A DNA stretch of 64,000 bases from an uncultured Bulleidia sp. GTDB taxonomy: Bacteria; Bacillota_I; Bacilli_A; Erysipelotrichales; Erysipelotrichaceae. The translations under genes were made by a program, and so were the position numbers. Shown piece by piece: positions 26,174 through 33,421 of the stretch. The stretch is taken from contig CAMUDN010000001.1 of assembly GCA_947087645.1 (NCBI GenBank), positions 172,681-236,680 on the forward strand, written 5' to 3'. Under the pieces are notes generated by a model. That model was not told the DNA's origin. It made no database searches and saw only the letters and a program-made list of their open reading frames with translations. Within the stretch, counting starts at the first letter, position 1. Each line of letters starts with the position of its first letter.

Positions 26174-27096
26174 TGAAAACAGCAATAATAATGGCAGCCG
26201 GAAAAGGAACAAGAATGAAATCAAAAAAAGCTAAAGTTTTACATCCTATACTAAATGTACCTATGGTGCAATTGGTCGTTGATGCTTTGCAAGCAGCTGG
26301 GGCAGAAAGAATAGTTACAGTTGTAGGATTTCAGCATGAAGAGGTTGAAAAAGTTTTAAAAGGGCAATGTGAATTTGCTTTACAGAAAGAACAGTTAGGT
26401 ACAGGTCATGCTGTAAAACAAGCCACACAATTAAAGAATATTGATGGTATAACGATTGTTGCTAGTGGTGATTGTCCTTGTGTACAAAGTGGTAGTTATA
26501 AATCTTTATATGAAATGGAAGATGATTGTGATATGGCTATCTTAACTACTATTTTACAAAATCCAGCCGCATATGGTCGAGTAATTCGTGATGCAAATGG
26601 AATGGTTGAAAAAATTGTTGAAGCGAAAGATGCAAATGAAGAAGAGAAAAAAGTTCAAGAAGTAAATTCCGGCATTTATGCTTTTAGAACAAAAAAACTT
26701 TTTGAAGCATTAGCATTACTAAAAAATAATAATGCGCAAAAAGAGTTTTACTTAACTGATGTTTTAGCTATTTTTCGCCAAAAAGGATATAAAATAAAAG
26801 CCCAAATAATGCCCGATAAGCATGAAGTTGAAGGGCTTAATAGTTTAGTCGAAGTTGCTTCAGCTAGTAAGTATTTACAAAGAAGAATTAATAAGTGTTG
26901 GTTAGAAAAAGGAGTACAAATTATAGATCCTGATAATACCTATATAGGTCCTTATGTTGTTTTAGAACCAGATGTATTAATTTATCCTAATGTGTTTCTA
27001 TATGGACATACAATTATTCATACAGGTACAGTTATTTATCCAGGTGTTTATTTAGAAGATAAAGAAATAGCACAAAATAGCATATTAAGAGTTTAG
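26170..27096 (+). CDS. glmU: GlmU-type UDP-N-acetylglucosamine pyrophosphorylase lacking the acetyltransferase domain
   Basis: The N-terminal uridyltransferase domain is complete, with AAGKGTRMKSKKAKVLHP at the start, QLGTGHAV, SGDCPC and YGRVIRD. It makes UDP-GlcNAc from GlcNAc-1-P and UTP for peptidoglycan. The protein stops at 308 residues, where full GlmU has about 455. Only the first few coils of the left-handed beta-helix (IDPDNTYIGPYVVLEPDVLI) remain, and the acetyltransferase active-site region with its catalytic His is gone. No remnant follows, since prs starts 53 bases later. The acetylation step must be done elsewhere. The ATGATG start overlaps the ispE stop. Confidence 0.93.
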   Translation: MMKTAIIMAAGKGTRMKSKKAKVLHPILNVPMVQLVVDALQAAGAERIVTVVGFQHEEVEKVLKGQCEFALQKEQLGTGHAVKQATQLKNIDGITIVASGDCPCVQSGSYKSLYEMEDDCDMAILTTILQNPAAYGRVIRDANGMVEKIVEAKDANEEEKKVQEVNSGIYAFRTKKLFEALALLKNNNAQKEFYLTDVLAIFRQKGYKIKAQIMPDKHEVEGLNSLVEVASASKYLQRRINKCWLEKGVQIIDPDNTYIGPYVVLEPDVLIYPNVFLYGHTIIHTGTVIYPGVYLEDKEIAQNSILRV

Positions 27097-27149
27097 AAAA
27101 AAATAATTTTAGTTTATAATCATAAGAGCTAAGGGAGATATATTACAAA

Positions 27150-28127
27150 ATGTTAAAAGAAACCGTTGTATTTGCATTAACTTCCAGTACGGATCTAGCT
27201 ACTTCAATTTGTAATGAATTAAATATTCCATTAGGGAAAATTAAAGTAGAACATTTTGCTGATGGTGAGATTTTAGTTGAGCCTCAGGAATCTGTACGTG
27301 GTCGTTCCGTTTTTATTGTTCAGTCAACCTGTACACCTGTAACTGAACATTTAATGGAAATTTTAGTTTGTATTGATGCTTGTAAGCGTGCTTCAGCAGA
27401 AGAAATCAATGTCATCATGCCGTATTATGGTTATGCTCGTCAAGATCGTAAAGCTAAGCCAAGACAACCAATTACAGCTAAATTAGTAGCTAATTTATTG
27501 CAAGTGGCAGGTGCTAATCGTGTCATGGCATTTGATTTACATGCTGCTCAAATTCAAGGATACTTTGATATTCCAATTGATGATATAACTGCTGTACCAA
27601 TGATCGGTCAATATTTTAAGAGTTTAAATATTCCAAAAGAAGAATTAGTAGTTGTATCACCTGATCATGGTGGCATTTCAAGAGCAAGACGTTTAGCTAA
27701 TATTTTAGATGCATCTATTGCTATTGTTGATAAAAGAAGACCAAAACCAAATATGGTTGAAGCACAGAATGTGATAGGGCAAGTTAAAGATAAATATTGT
27801 ATTGTTATTGATGATATATGTGACACAGCAGGCTCTTTAGTTGCAGCATGTCAGATTTTAAAAGATCATGGTGCTAAAGATATTTATACTGGTATTACAC
27901 ATGGTATTTTTTCACGTGATGCTTTGGAAAAGATTGAAAAATCACCAATTAAAGAAATGGTTATTACTGATACTATTCCTTTTGGTGAAGATAAAAAGAA
28001 ACGAACAACAAAGGTTACGGTATTATCAATTTCGAAAATGATAGCTCAGACTATTTTAGCAATACGCGGTCATGCACCAGTTTCAGAAGTATATGAAAAA
28101 TACTATCATTTTGATATGTTTAAGTAA
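27150..28127 (+). CDS. prs: Ribose-phosphate pyrophosphokinase
   Basis: This 325-residue enzyme makes PRPP from ribose-5-phosphate and ATP for nucleotide, His and Trp synthesis. The DGEILVEPQESVRG segment, the catalytic flexible loop YYGYARQDRKAKPRQPIT, the DLHAAQIQGYFDIP signature and the PRPP-binding VVIDDICDTAGS (here IVIDDICDTAGSL) are all present. A -10-like TATAAT at 27115-27120 may give it an extra promoter, as no -35 is clear. Length is slightly above the family's typical 315. Confidence 0.97.
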   Translation: MLKETVVFALTSSTDLATSICNELNIPLGKIKVEHFADGEILVEPQESVRGRSVFIVQSTCTPVTEHLMEILVCIDACKRASAEEINVIMPYYGYARQDRKAKPRQPITAKLVANLLQVAGANRVMAFDLHAAQIQGYFDIPIDDITAVPMIGQYFKSLNIPKEELVVVSPDHGGISRARRLANILDASIAIVDKRRPKPNMVEAQNVIGQVKDKYCIVIDDICDTAGSLVAACQILKDHGAKDIYTGITHGIFSRDALEKIEKSPIKEMVITDTIPFGEDKKKRTTKVTVLSISKMIAQTILAIRGHAPVSEVYEKYYHFDMFK

Positions 28128-28154
28128 TTAGATTAAAGCGTAAGGAGGAAGAAG

Positions 28155-28226
28155 ATGAATAAGCTATGTATATTATTTAATTGTTATCTTCGTTCTATCC
28201 GAGTTTTTACGCTAGGATTATTTTGA
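28155..28226 (+). CDS. Cysteine-containing leader peptide of cysK (23 codons)
   Basis: A 23-codon ORF (MNKLCILFNCYLRSIRVFTL then GLF) has a perfect AAGGAGG at 28142-28148, 6 bases before its ATG. It lies 87 bases upstream of the cysteine synthase gene. Cys codons are at positions 5 and 10. Its distal half (codons 15-19) contains the sequence that can pair with the 5' arm of the following terminator. A ribosome halted at Cys10 would leave that segment free. It is therefore read as an attenuation leader, not a functional peptide. Two Arg codons, one of them inside the pairing segment, are an alternative sensor. Confidence 0.7.
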   Translation: MNKLCILFNCYLRSIRVFTLGLF

Positions 28227-28292
28227 TGTAGCAAAATAGTTGCGCATAATGTAAAAGCTCGGTATATTCATATCGAGCTTTTGACATTTTTT
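28199..28292 (+). promoter_or_regulatory. Transcription attenuator (antiterminator/terminator) of cysK-cysE
   Basis: Segment 1 CCGAGTTTTTAC (28199-28210) can pair over 12 positions, with one G-U, to segment 2 GTAAAAGCTCGG (28251-28262). Segment 2 can instead pair to segment 3 CGAGCTTTTGAC (28274-28285), forming a terminator stem of about 14 pairs with one bulge, followed by six T residues (28287-28292). The two pairings exclude each other. Segment 1 is inside the leader ORF, and the terminator ends 20 bases before the cysK ATG. Confidence 0.75.
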
Positions 28293-28312
28293 AGTTAAAA
28301 AAAGGAGAACAT

Positions 28313-29242
28313 ATGAATATTAAACAAAAGACAATGGAATTAATTGGTCATACACCATTATTAGAATTAAATAATTTAGAAAAAGAATTTAATTTAAATG
28401 CTCGCTTAATTGCTAAATTAGAATATTTTAATTTAAGTGGTTCGGTAAAAGACAGAGTTGCTTTAAGAATGATTGAAGAAGCAGAAGAAAAAGGTTATTT
28501 GAAAGCTGGTTCAACAATTATTGAGCCAACATCTGGCAATACGGGAATAGGTTTAAGTGCCGTCGGGGTTGCTAAAGGATATCGGGTTATTATTGTAATG
28601 CCTGAAACGATGTCCGTAGAAAGAAGAAATATGATACGTGGTTATGGTGCAGAAGTTGTTTTAAGTGAAGGTAGTAAAGGTATGAATGGAGCTATTATAA
28701 AAGCACATGAATTAGCTCAAGAAATACCATCTTCTTATATTCCACAACAATTTGAAAATCATGCTAATGATCAGGCACATTATGATACAACAGGTCCAGA
28801 AATATGGCAAGATACAGATGGTCAAGTTGATATTTTTATATCTGGTATTGGTACTGGTGGAACGATAAGTGGAGTAGGTAAATATTTGAAAGAAAAAAAT
28901 AGTAAGATTCAAATAATTGGTGTCGAACCAGAAAATAGTGCGGTTTTAACAGGTGGTAAATCTGGTCCACATAAAATACAAGGTATAGGAGCAGGCTTTG
29001 TTCCTAAGATATTAGACACAAAAATTTATAATGAAATAATTAAAGTAAAAGACGAAGACGCTTTTAAAATGGGACGTTTAATGGGGAAAAAAGAAGGTGT
29101 TTTAGTTGGTATTTCTTCTGGTGCGGCTTTACAAGCTGCTATTGAAGTTGCCCAAAGAAAGGAAAATAAAGATAAATTAATCGTTGTAATATTACCTGAT
29201 TCAGGAGATAGATATTTATCAACAGCTTTATTTACGAAATAA
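28313..29242 (+). CDS. cysK: Cysteine synthase (O-acetylserine sulfhydrylase)
   Basis: This 309-residue PLP enzyme makes cysteine from O-acetylserine and sulfide. The PLP lysine is in SGSVKDRVALRM at about residue 44, and the substrate loop EPTSGNTGIGL is near 70-80. The phosphate-binding GTGGTISGVG and C-terminal ISSGAALQAA are also present. AAAGGAG precedes the ATG. The attenuator in its leader probably controls it together with cysE, which begins 4 bases after its stop. The pair supplies both steps from serine to cysteine. Confidence 0.97.
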   Translation: MNIKQKTMELIGHTPLLELNNLEKEFNLNARLIAKLEYFNLSGSVKDRVALRMIEEAEEKGYLKAGSTIIEPTSGNTGIGLSAVGVAKGYRVIIVMPETMSVERRNMIRGYGAEVVLSEGSKGMNGAIIKAHELAQEIPSSYIPQQFENHANDQAHYDTTGPEIWQDTDGQVDIFISGIGTGGTISGVGKYLKEKNSKIQIIGVEPENSAVLTGGKSGPHKIQGIGAGFVPKILDTKIYNEIIKVKDEDAFKMGRLMGKKEGVLVGISSGAALQAAIEVAQRKENKDKLIVVILPDSGDRYLSTALFTK

Positions 29243-29246
29243 AAAT

Positions 29247-30068
29247 ATGAAAAAATGGGAAGAATTGAAAACCATTTTAAAAACAATTAGTGATCCGGAT
29301 TTAGAAATTGACAAAAAACAATTAAATAGAAAAGATATTATTTTAAGTATTAAAATAATTCAATCTATCCTATTTCCCAACTATTTTCAAGTTCATCATT
29401 ATCAAAATGATCAATTAATGGATAAATTGTTTACTCTTCTTTTAAGCCAAGTTGAAATTGCTTTAAATTTAAAAAAAGAAAGTGTTGAAAAAGTAGTAAA
29501 TCAATTTATGTTATCATTATCTGATATCAAACAAAGTGCTATATCTGATATTCAAGCTATATATGATGGTGATCCAGCAGCTAAATCAAAAACAGAAGTA
29601 TTACTTGCATATCCGGGGTTTTATGCAACTTTAATTTATCGTATTGCCCATGTTTTTTATCGTTTAAAAGTGTTCAATTTAGCACGTATAATGAGTGAAT
29701 ATGCCCATGAAAAAACGGGTATAGATATTCATCCGGGAGCTCAAATTGGTGATTATTTTTGTATTGATCATGGTACAGGTATTGTGATTGGTGAAACATG
29801 TGTGATCGGTCATCATGTAAAAATTTACCAGGGGGTTACCTTGGGAGCTCGTAGTTTTCCAGTTAATGAAAAAGGTCTTCCAGTTAAAAATATAAAACGT
29901 CATCCAAATATTGGTAATTATGTGATTATTTATGCAAATGCAACAATTTTAGGGGGAGATACAACGATTGCTGATAATTGTATTATCGGTGGTAATACTT
30001 GGATTACCAAATCCGTTGTCGAAAAACAAATAGTAGCTATTGGTAATAAACACTCAAAGAGTAAATAA
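29247..30068 (+). CDS. cysE: Serine O-acetyltransferase
   Basis: This 273-residue enzyme acetylates serine to O-acetylserine for CysK. A helical N-terminal domain covers about residues 1-130. The left-handed beta-helix has GIDIHPGAQIGDYFCIDHGTG, including the catalytic DH pair, then VIGETCVIGHHVKIYQGVTLGA. This follows the longer EpsC/CysE-type layout rather than the short Bacillus form. Its tight spacing to cysK indicates one operon. Confidence 0.95.
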   Translation: MKKWEELKTILKTISDPDLEIDKKQLNRKDIILSIKIIQSILFPNYFQVHHYQNDQLMDKLFTLLLSQVEIALNLKKESVEKVVNQFMLSLSDIKQSAISDIQAIYDGDPAAKSKTEVLLAYPGFYATLIYRIAHVFYRLKVFNLARIMSEYAHEKTGIDIHPGAQIGDYFCIDHGTGIVIGETCVIGHHVKIYQGVTLGARSFPVNEKGLPVKNIKRHPNIGNYVIIYANATILGGDTTIADNCIIGGNTWITKSVVEKQIVAIGNKHSKSK

Positions 30069-30097
30069 AAACTCTATTAGTTTATTACTAATAGAGT
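30065..30097 (-). terminator. Terminator of the minus-strand cold-shock gene
   Basis: ACTCTATTAG (30071-30080) and CTAATAGAGT (30088-30097) form a 10-bp stem. The T-run (30066-30070) lies on the minus-strand side, so it ends transcription of the cold-shock gene. It may also slow transcription leaving cysE. Confidence 0.8.
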
Positions 30098-30123
30098 AAA
30101 AGAAAGGATTATAAATAAATTAT

Positions 30124-30363
30124 TTATTCATGACTTTCTTTTTTTGTTTTTGTAAGAATAGGTTCTAATTTTACAACATCTACTGCTTGAGGACCACGAT
30201 CACTTTCATTAATAGTAAAACTAACATTTTGACCTTCTACTAATGATCTATGACCCGTTTCTTGAATAGCTGTGTGGTGAACAAAAATATCTTTTCCTTC
30301 ATCGGATGTAATAAAGCCATAGCCTTTGATGTCATCAAACCACTTTACTTTTCCTGTTGCCAT
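30124..30363 (-). CDS. Cold-shock protein, CspA family
   Basis: This 79-residue single OB-fold protein binds single-stranded nucleic acid and melts RNA structure. RNP1 is KGYGFIT at about residues 13-19, and RNP2 is DIFVHHTAI at about 25-33. Compared with the typical 66-70 residues it has a Lys/Glu-rich tail of about 10 (TKTKKESHE). It is the only minus-strand gene in the window and is divergent from metG. A 5' leader of about 65 bases is likely from the -10 at 30435-30440. Confidence 0.96.
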   Translation of the reverse strand: MATGKVKWFDDIKGYGFITSDEGKDIFVHHTAIQETGHRSLVEGQNVSFTINESDRGPQAVDVVKLEPILTKTKKESHE

Positions 30364-30434
30364 TATATGTAATTCTCCTTCTATGTATAAAGAAATATAG
30401 AGATTCCAAATACCTACCTAATTGTACTTTAATT

Positions 30435-30440
30435 ATTATA
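30435..30440 (-). promoter_or_regulatory. Likely -10 box of the cold-shock gene
   Basis: TATAAT reads on the minus strand here, about 72 bases upstream of the csp ATG. No convincing -35 is visible. The long leader would fit cold-shock mRNA control, but this is tentative. Confidence 0.4.
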
Positions 30441-30515
30441 CAATATGCAAGTGTAATAGGTATTTTTTCACAAATAAAGAAATATGCTGGGGCGAAATTT
30501 AATAATAAGATAGTG

Positions 30516-30521
30516 TATAAT
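30516..30521 (+). promoter_or_regulatory. Likely -10 box of metG
   Basis: TATAAT preceded by GTG lies 40 bases upstream of the metG ATG. No clear -35 is seen. There is no T-box leader between it and the gene. Confidence 0.45.
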
Positions 30522-30560
30522 ATTGAGAGTAGCACTCATTTGTGCAAGGAGGACACATAG

Positions 30561-32501
30561 ATGATAGAGAAGAAGCCATATTATATAACATCAGCGATAG
30601 CGTATACGACAGGTAAACCACATATTGGTAATGTTTATGAAATAGTTTTAGCAGATGCTATTGCTCGTTATAAAAAAATGGTGGGATATGATGTTCGTTT
30701 TCAGACAGGAACAGATGAACATGGGCAAAAAGTTGAACAAAGAGCTAAGGAACAAGGCAAGAAACCAAAAGAATTTGCAGATGAAATATCAGCTATTGTA
30801 AAACATCAATTTGATGTTATGAATGTACAATATGATCGTTTTATTAGAACAACAGATGTTGATCATGAAAAACAAGTGCAAAAGATTTTTAAGAAATTTT
30901 ATGAACAAGGCGATATATACAAGGGTGAATATACAGGTATGTATTGTGAAGAAGATGAAGCATTTATGACCGCAAGTCAATTAACAGAAGATGGTCGTTG
31001 TTCCGTCTGTGGTGGTCCAGTTAAACCGATGAAAGAAGAAACATATTTCTTTCGAATGAGTAAATATGCTGATAGATTAATGAAATATATTGATGAACAT
31101 CCTGATTTTATTCAGCCAGAAAGTCGTAAAAATGAAATTATTAATAATTTTTTAAAACCTGGTCTACAGGATTTAAGTGTTTCACGGACTTCTTTTTCTT
31201 GGGGTATACCAGTTGATTTTGACCCTAAACATGTAATTTATGTTTGGATTGATGCTTTAAGTAATTATATTACAGGACTTGGTTATGATGTTGATGGTCA
31301 AAGTGATGCATTATTTAAAAAATACTGGCCAGCTGATTTACATTTAGTCGGTAAAGATATTATTCGCTTTCATACGATTTATTGGCCAATTATGTTAATG
31401 GCACTTGGTTTGCCATTACCAAAACAGATTTTTGGTCATCCTTGGCTCATGGTTGGTGAATCAAAAATGTCAAAATCATTAGGCAATGTTATTTATGCTG
31501 ATGATATGGTTGATGTTTTTGGGACAGATGCGATGCGTTATATTTTCCTTCATGAAATGCCTTTTGCGCAAGATGGTCATATTACATATGATTTAATGGT
31601 GGAAAGAATTAATTCTGATTTAGCAAATAATCTAGGCAATTTAGTTAATCGTACTTTAGCTATGCAAAATAAATATTTTAATGGGGTTATTACTAATGCT
31701 CATTGTAATGAACAAGTTGATGAAGAATTGCAACAGCATGTTTTACATAATGTTTTAGAAGTTAAAAATCATATGCATGAATTGCGTGTTCAAGATGCTT
31801 TAAGTGCAATTTTAGATTTATTTTCACGTTGTAATAAGTATATTGATGAAACAATGCCATGGGCATTAGCAAAAGAAGAAAAAAGAGATCGTTTATCTAC
31901 TGTTTTATATAATCTTCTAGAATCAATCCGTATAGGTGGTATTTTATTAAAACCTTTTTTACCAACAACAGCAGATAAGATTTTAGCTGATCTTGGTACG
32001 AATATATGTGATTTTGACAGTATTAATAACTTTGGTGAATTAGAAGTAAATATTAAAGTTGTTGATCAACCAGCAATTTTATTCCAACGTTTAGATGCTA
32101 AAGAAGTGGCATCTAAGATTAACATGATTAATGAAAAAAACAGAAAAGAAAATAGACAATCGGCTGTTAAAGAAGAAAAAAAGATTAGCTTAAAAGATTT
32201 TCAAAATATAGAATTAAAAGTGGCTAGAGTTTTAACTTGTCAAAGACATCCACATGCTGATAAATTATTTGTTTTAACGTGTGATCTTGGTAGTGGTGAT
32301 ATTCGCCAAATTGTTAGTGGCTTAGCTAGTAGTTATACACCTGGTCAAGTAATTGGTAAGAATGTTGTTGTGATTGCTAATTTACAAGCATGTAATATAA
32401 GAGGTGTAGAATCAAATGGCATGTTATTAGCGGGAAAAGAAGAAAATCGAGTTAGTCTTGTTGAGGTTGATGGTTTAAAGCCAGGTACGATTATTTCTTA
32501 A
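30561..32501 (+). CDS. metG: Methionine--tRNA ligase
   Basis: This 646-residue class I synthetase charges tRNA-Met. The HIGH-type motif KPHIGN is at about residues 19-24. A Cys-containing knuckle (YCEEDEAF and CSVCGG) lies at about 131-152, and the KMSKS loop ESKMSKSLGN is at about 305-314. A C-terminal Trbp111/EMAP-like tRNA-binding domain (FQNIELKVARV to the end) gives the dimeric long form. AAGGAGG precedes the start. A terminator follows, so it is monocistronic. Confidence 0.98.
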   Translation: MIEKKPYYITSAIAYTTGKPHIGNVYEIVLADAIARYKKMVGYDVRFQTGTDEHGQKVEQRAKEQGKKPKEFADEISAIVKHQFDVMNVQYDRFIRTTDVDHEKQVQKIFKKFYEQGDIYKGEYTGMYCEEDEAFMTASQLTEDGRCSVCGGPVKPMKEETYFFRMSKYADRLMKYIDEHPDFIQPESRKNEIINNFLKPGLQDLSVSRTSFSWGIPVDFDPKHVIYVWIDALSNYITGLGYDVDGQSDALFKKYWPADLHLVGKDIIRFHTIYWPIMLMALGLPLPKQIFGHPWLMVGESKMSKSLGNVIYADDMVDVFGTDAMRYIFLHEMPFAQDGHITYDLMVERINSDLANNLGNLVNRTLAMQNKYFNGVITNAHCNEQVDEELQQHVLHNVLEVKNHMHELRVQDALSAILDLFSRCNKYIDETMPWALAKEEKRDRLSTVLYNLLESIRIGGILLKPFLPTTADKILADLGTNICDFDSINNFGELEVNIKVVDQPAILFQRLDAKEVASKINMINEKNRKENRQSAVKEEKKISLKDFQNIELKVARVLTCQRHPHADKLFVLTCDLGSGDIRQIVSGLASSYTPGQVIGKNVVVIANLQACNIRGVESNGMLLAGKEENRVSLVEVDGLKPGTIIS

Positions 32502-32521
32502 TTTATAATAAATGGTATTTT

Positions 32522-32560
32522 AAAAAGTATAGCTAGAAGGAATGGAAAGTTATACTTTTT
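32522..32560 (+). terminator. Terminator of metG
   Basis: AAAAAGTATA (32522-32531) pairs with TATACTTTTT (32551-32560) around a 19-base loop. The 3' arm doubles as the T-run. Confidence 0.7.
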
Positions 32561-32620
32561 ATGTGATAATTATTTGTCTAACAATATTAGAGCAGGTAAT
32601 AGTTTATTTTTCATTAATTT

Positions 32621-32629
32621 TGTTATACT
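32621..32629 (+). promoter_or_regulatory. Extended -10 promoter of nadK
   Basis: TGTTATACT has the TGn extension and the -10 TATACT at 32624-32629. The expected start point, 6-8 bases later, is the nadK ATG itself at 32636, so the mRNA could be leaderless. Confidence 0.5.
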
Positions 32630-32635
32630 TATGCT

Positions 32636-33409
32636 ATGAAAGACATTAAAAAATTTGTGTGTATCTCAAAAAAAGATGGTACTTCTTTACGACTTAAAAA
32701 TCATATTCAAAATACGATGATTAAAAAAGGTTGGCAGTTGGAAATAGAAAAACCGGAATTTGTTTTTGTGATTGGTGGTGATGGAACATTTATTCGTGCT
32801 ATTCATAAATATGTTTCACAAAATCCAATTTATTATCCAATCCATACGGGGACATTAGGCTTTTTTGCTGAATATAAACATGATTGCATTGAACTTTTTT
32901 TAGAACAATTAGATAAACCTTTTGTTATTCAAGAATATCCTCTATTAGAAACAGAGTTAAATGGGCGTAAGTTGTATGGTTTAAATGAAATTAGAATTGA
33001 AAATCCTTATCATACCCAAATAATTGATGTTATCGTTAATGATAAATTTTTTGAAACTTTACGAGGTTCAGGAGTTTGTATAAGTAGTCAAGCTGGTTCA
33101 ACAGCATATAATAGATCATTAGGTGGGGCAATTTTAGCTCATGGTATGGAAGCTTTACAGATGGTGGAAATTGCTGGTATTCATAATCAAAAATATCAAT
33201 CTTTAAATGTGCCAATTGTTTTTCCAAGCCAAACAGTTTTAAGTTTTAAAGCCAAAAGTTTTAATGGTGCTATATTAGGTTTAGATTCTAATATTTTATC
33301 TCTAAGAAGTATTCATCAAGTAGTAGTAAAATATTCTTTAGCATATAAAGTACGTGTTTTAAGAACGCCTCATTTTAATTATTTAGATAATTTAAAATCT
33401 TTATTTTAG
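32636..33409 (+). CDS. nadK: NAD kinase
   Basis: This 257-residue enzyme phosphorylates NAD to NADP. The diagnostic GGDGTFIRAI motif is at about residues 44-53, and LGFFAEYK and the glycine-rich SGVCISSQAGSTAYNRSLGGAI segments follow. Length is that of the Bacillus NadK (about 265). No Shine-Dalgarno is visible before the ATG and a -10 box ends 6 bases upstream, suggesting leaderless translation. A membrane gene starts 12 bases after its stop. Confidence 0.96.
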   Translation: MKDIKKFVCISKKDGTSLRLKNHIQNTMIKKGWQLEIEKPEFVFVIGGDGTFIRAIHKYVSQNPIYYPIHTGTLGFFAEYKHDCIELFLEQLDKPFVIQEYPLLETELNGRKLYGLNEIRIENPYHTQIIDVIVNDKFFETLRGSGVCISSQAGSTAYNRSLGGAILAHGMEALQMVEIAGIHNQKYQSLNVPIVFPSQTVLSFKAKSFNGAILGLDSNILSLRSIHQVVVKYSLAYKVRVLRTPHFNYLDNLKSLF

Positions 33410-33421
33410 TATGGAGGTTAA

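Noticed and set aside
30525..30537. CIRCE-like fragment GAGAGTAGCACTC upstream of metG
   Set aside because: No second arm at the correct 9-base spacing and no heat-shock gene follows.
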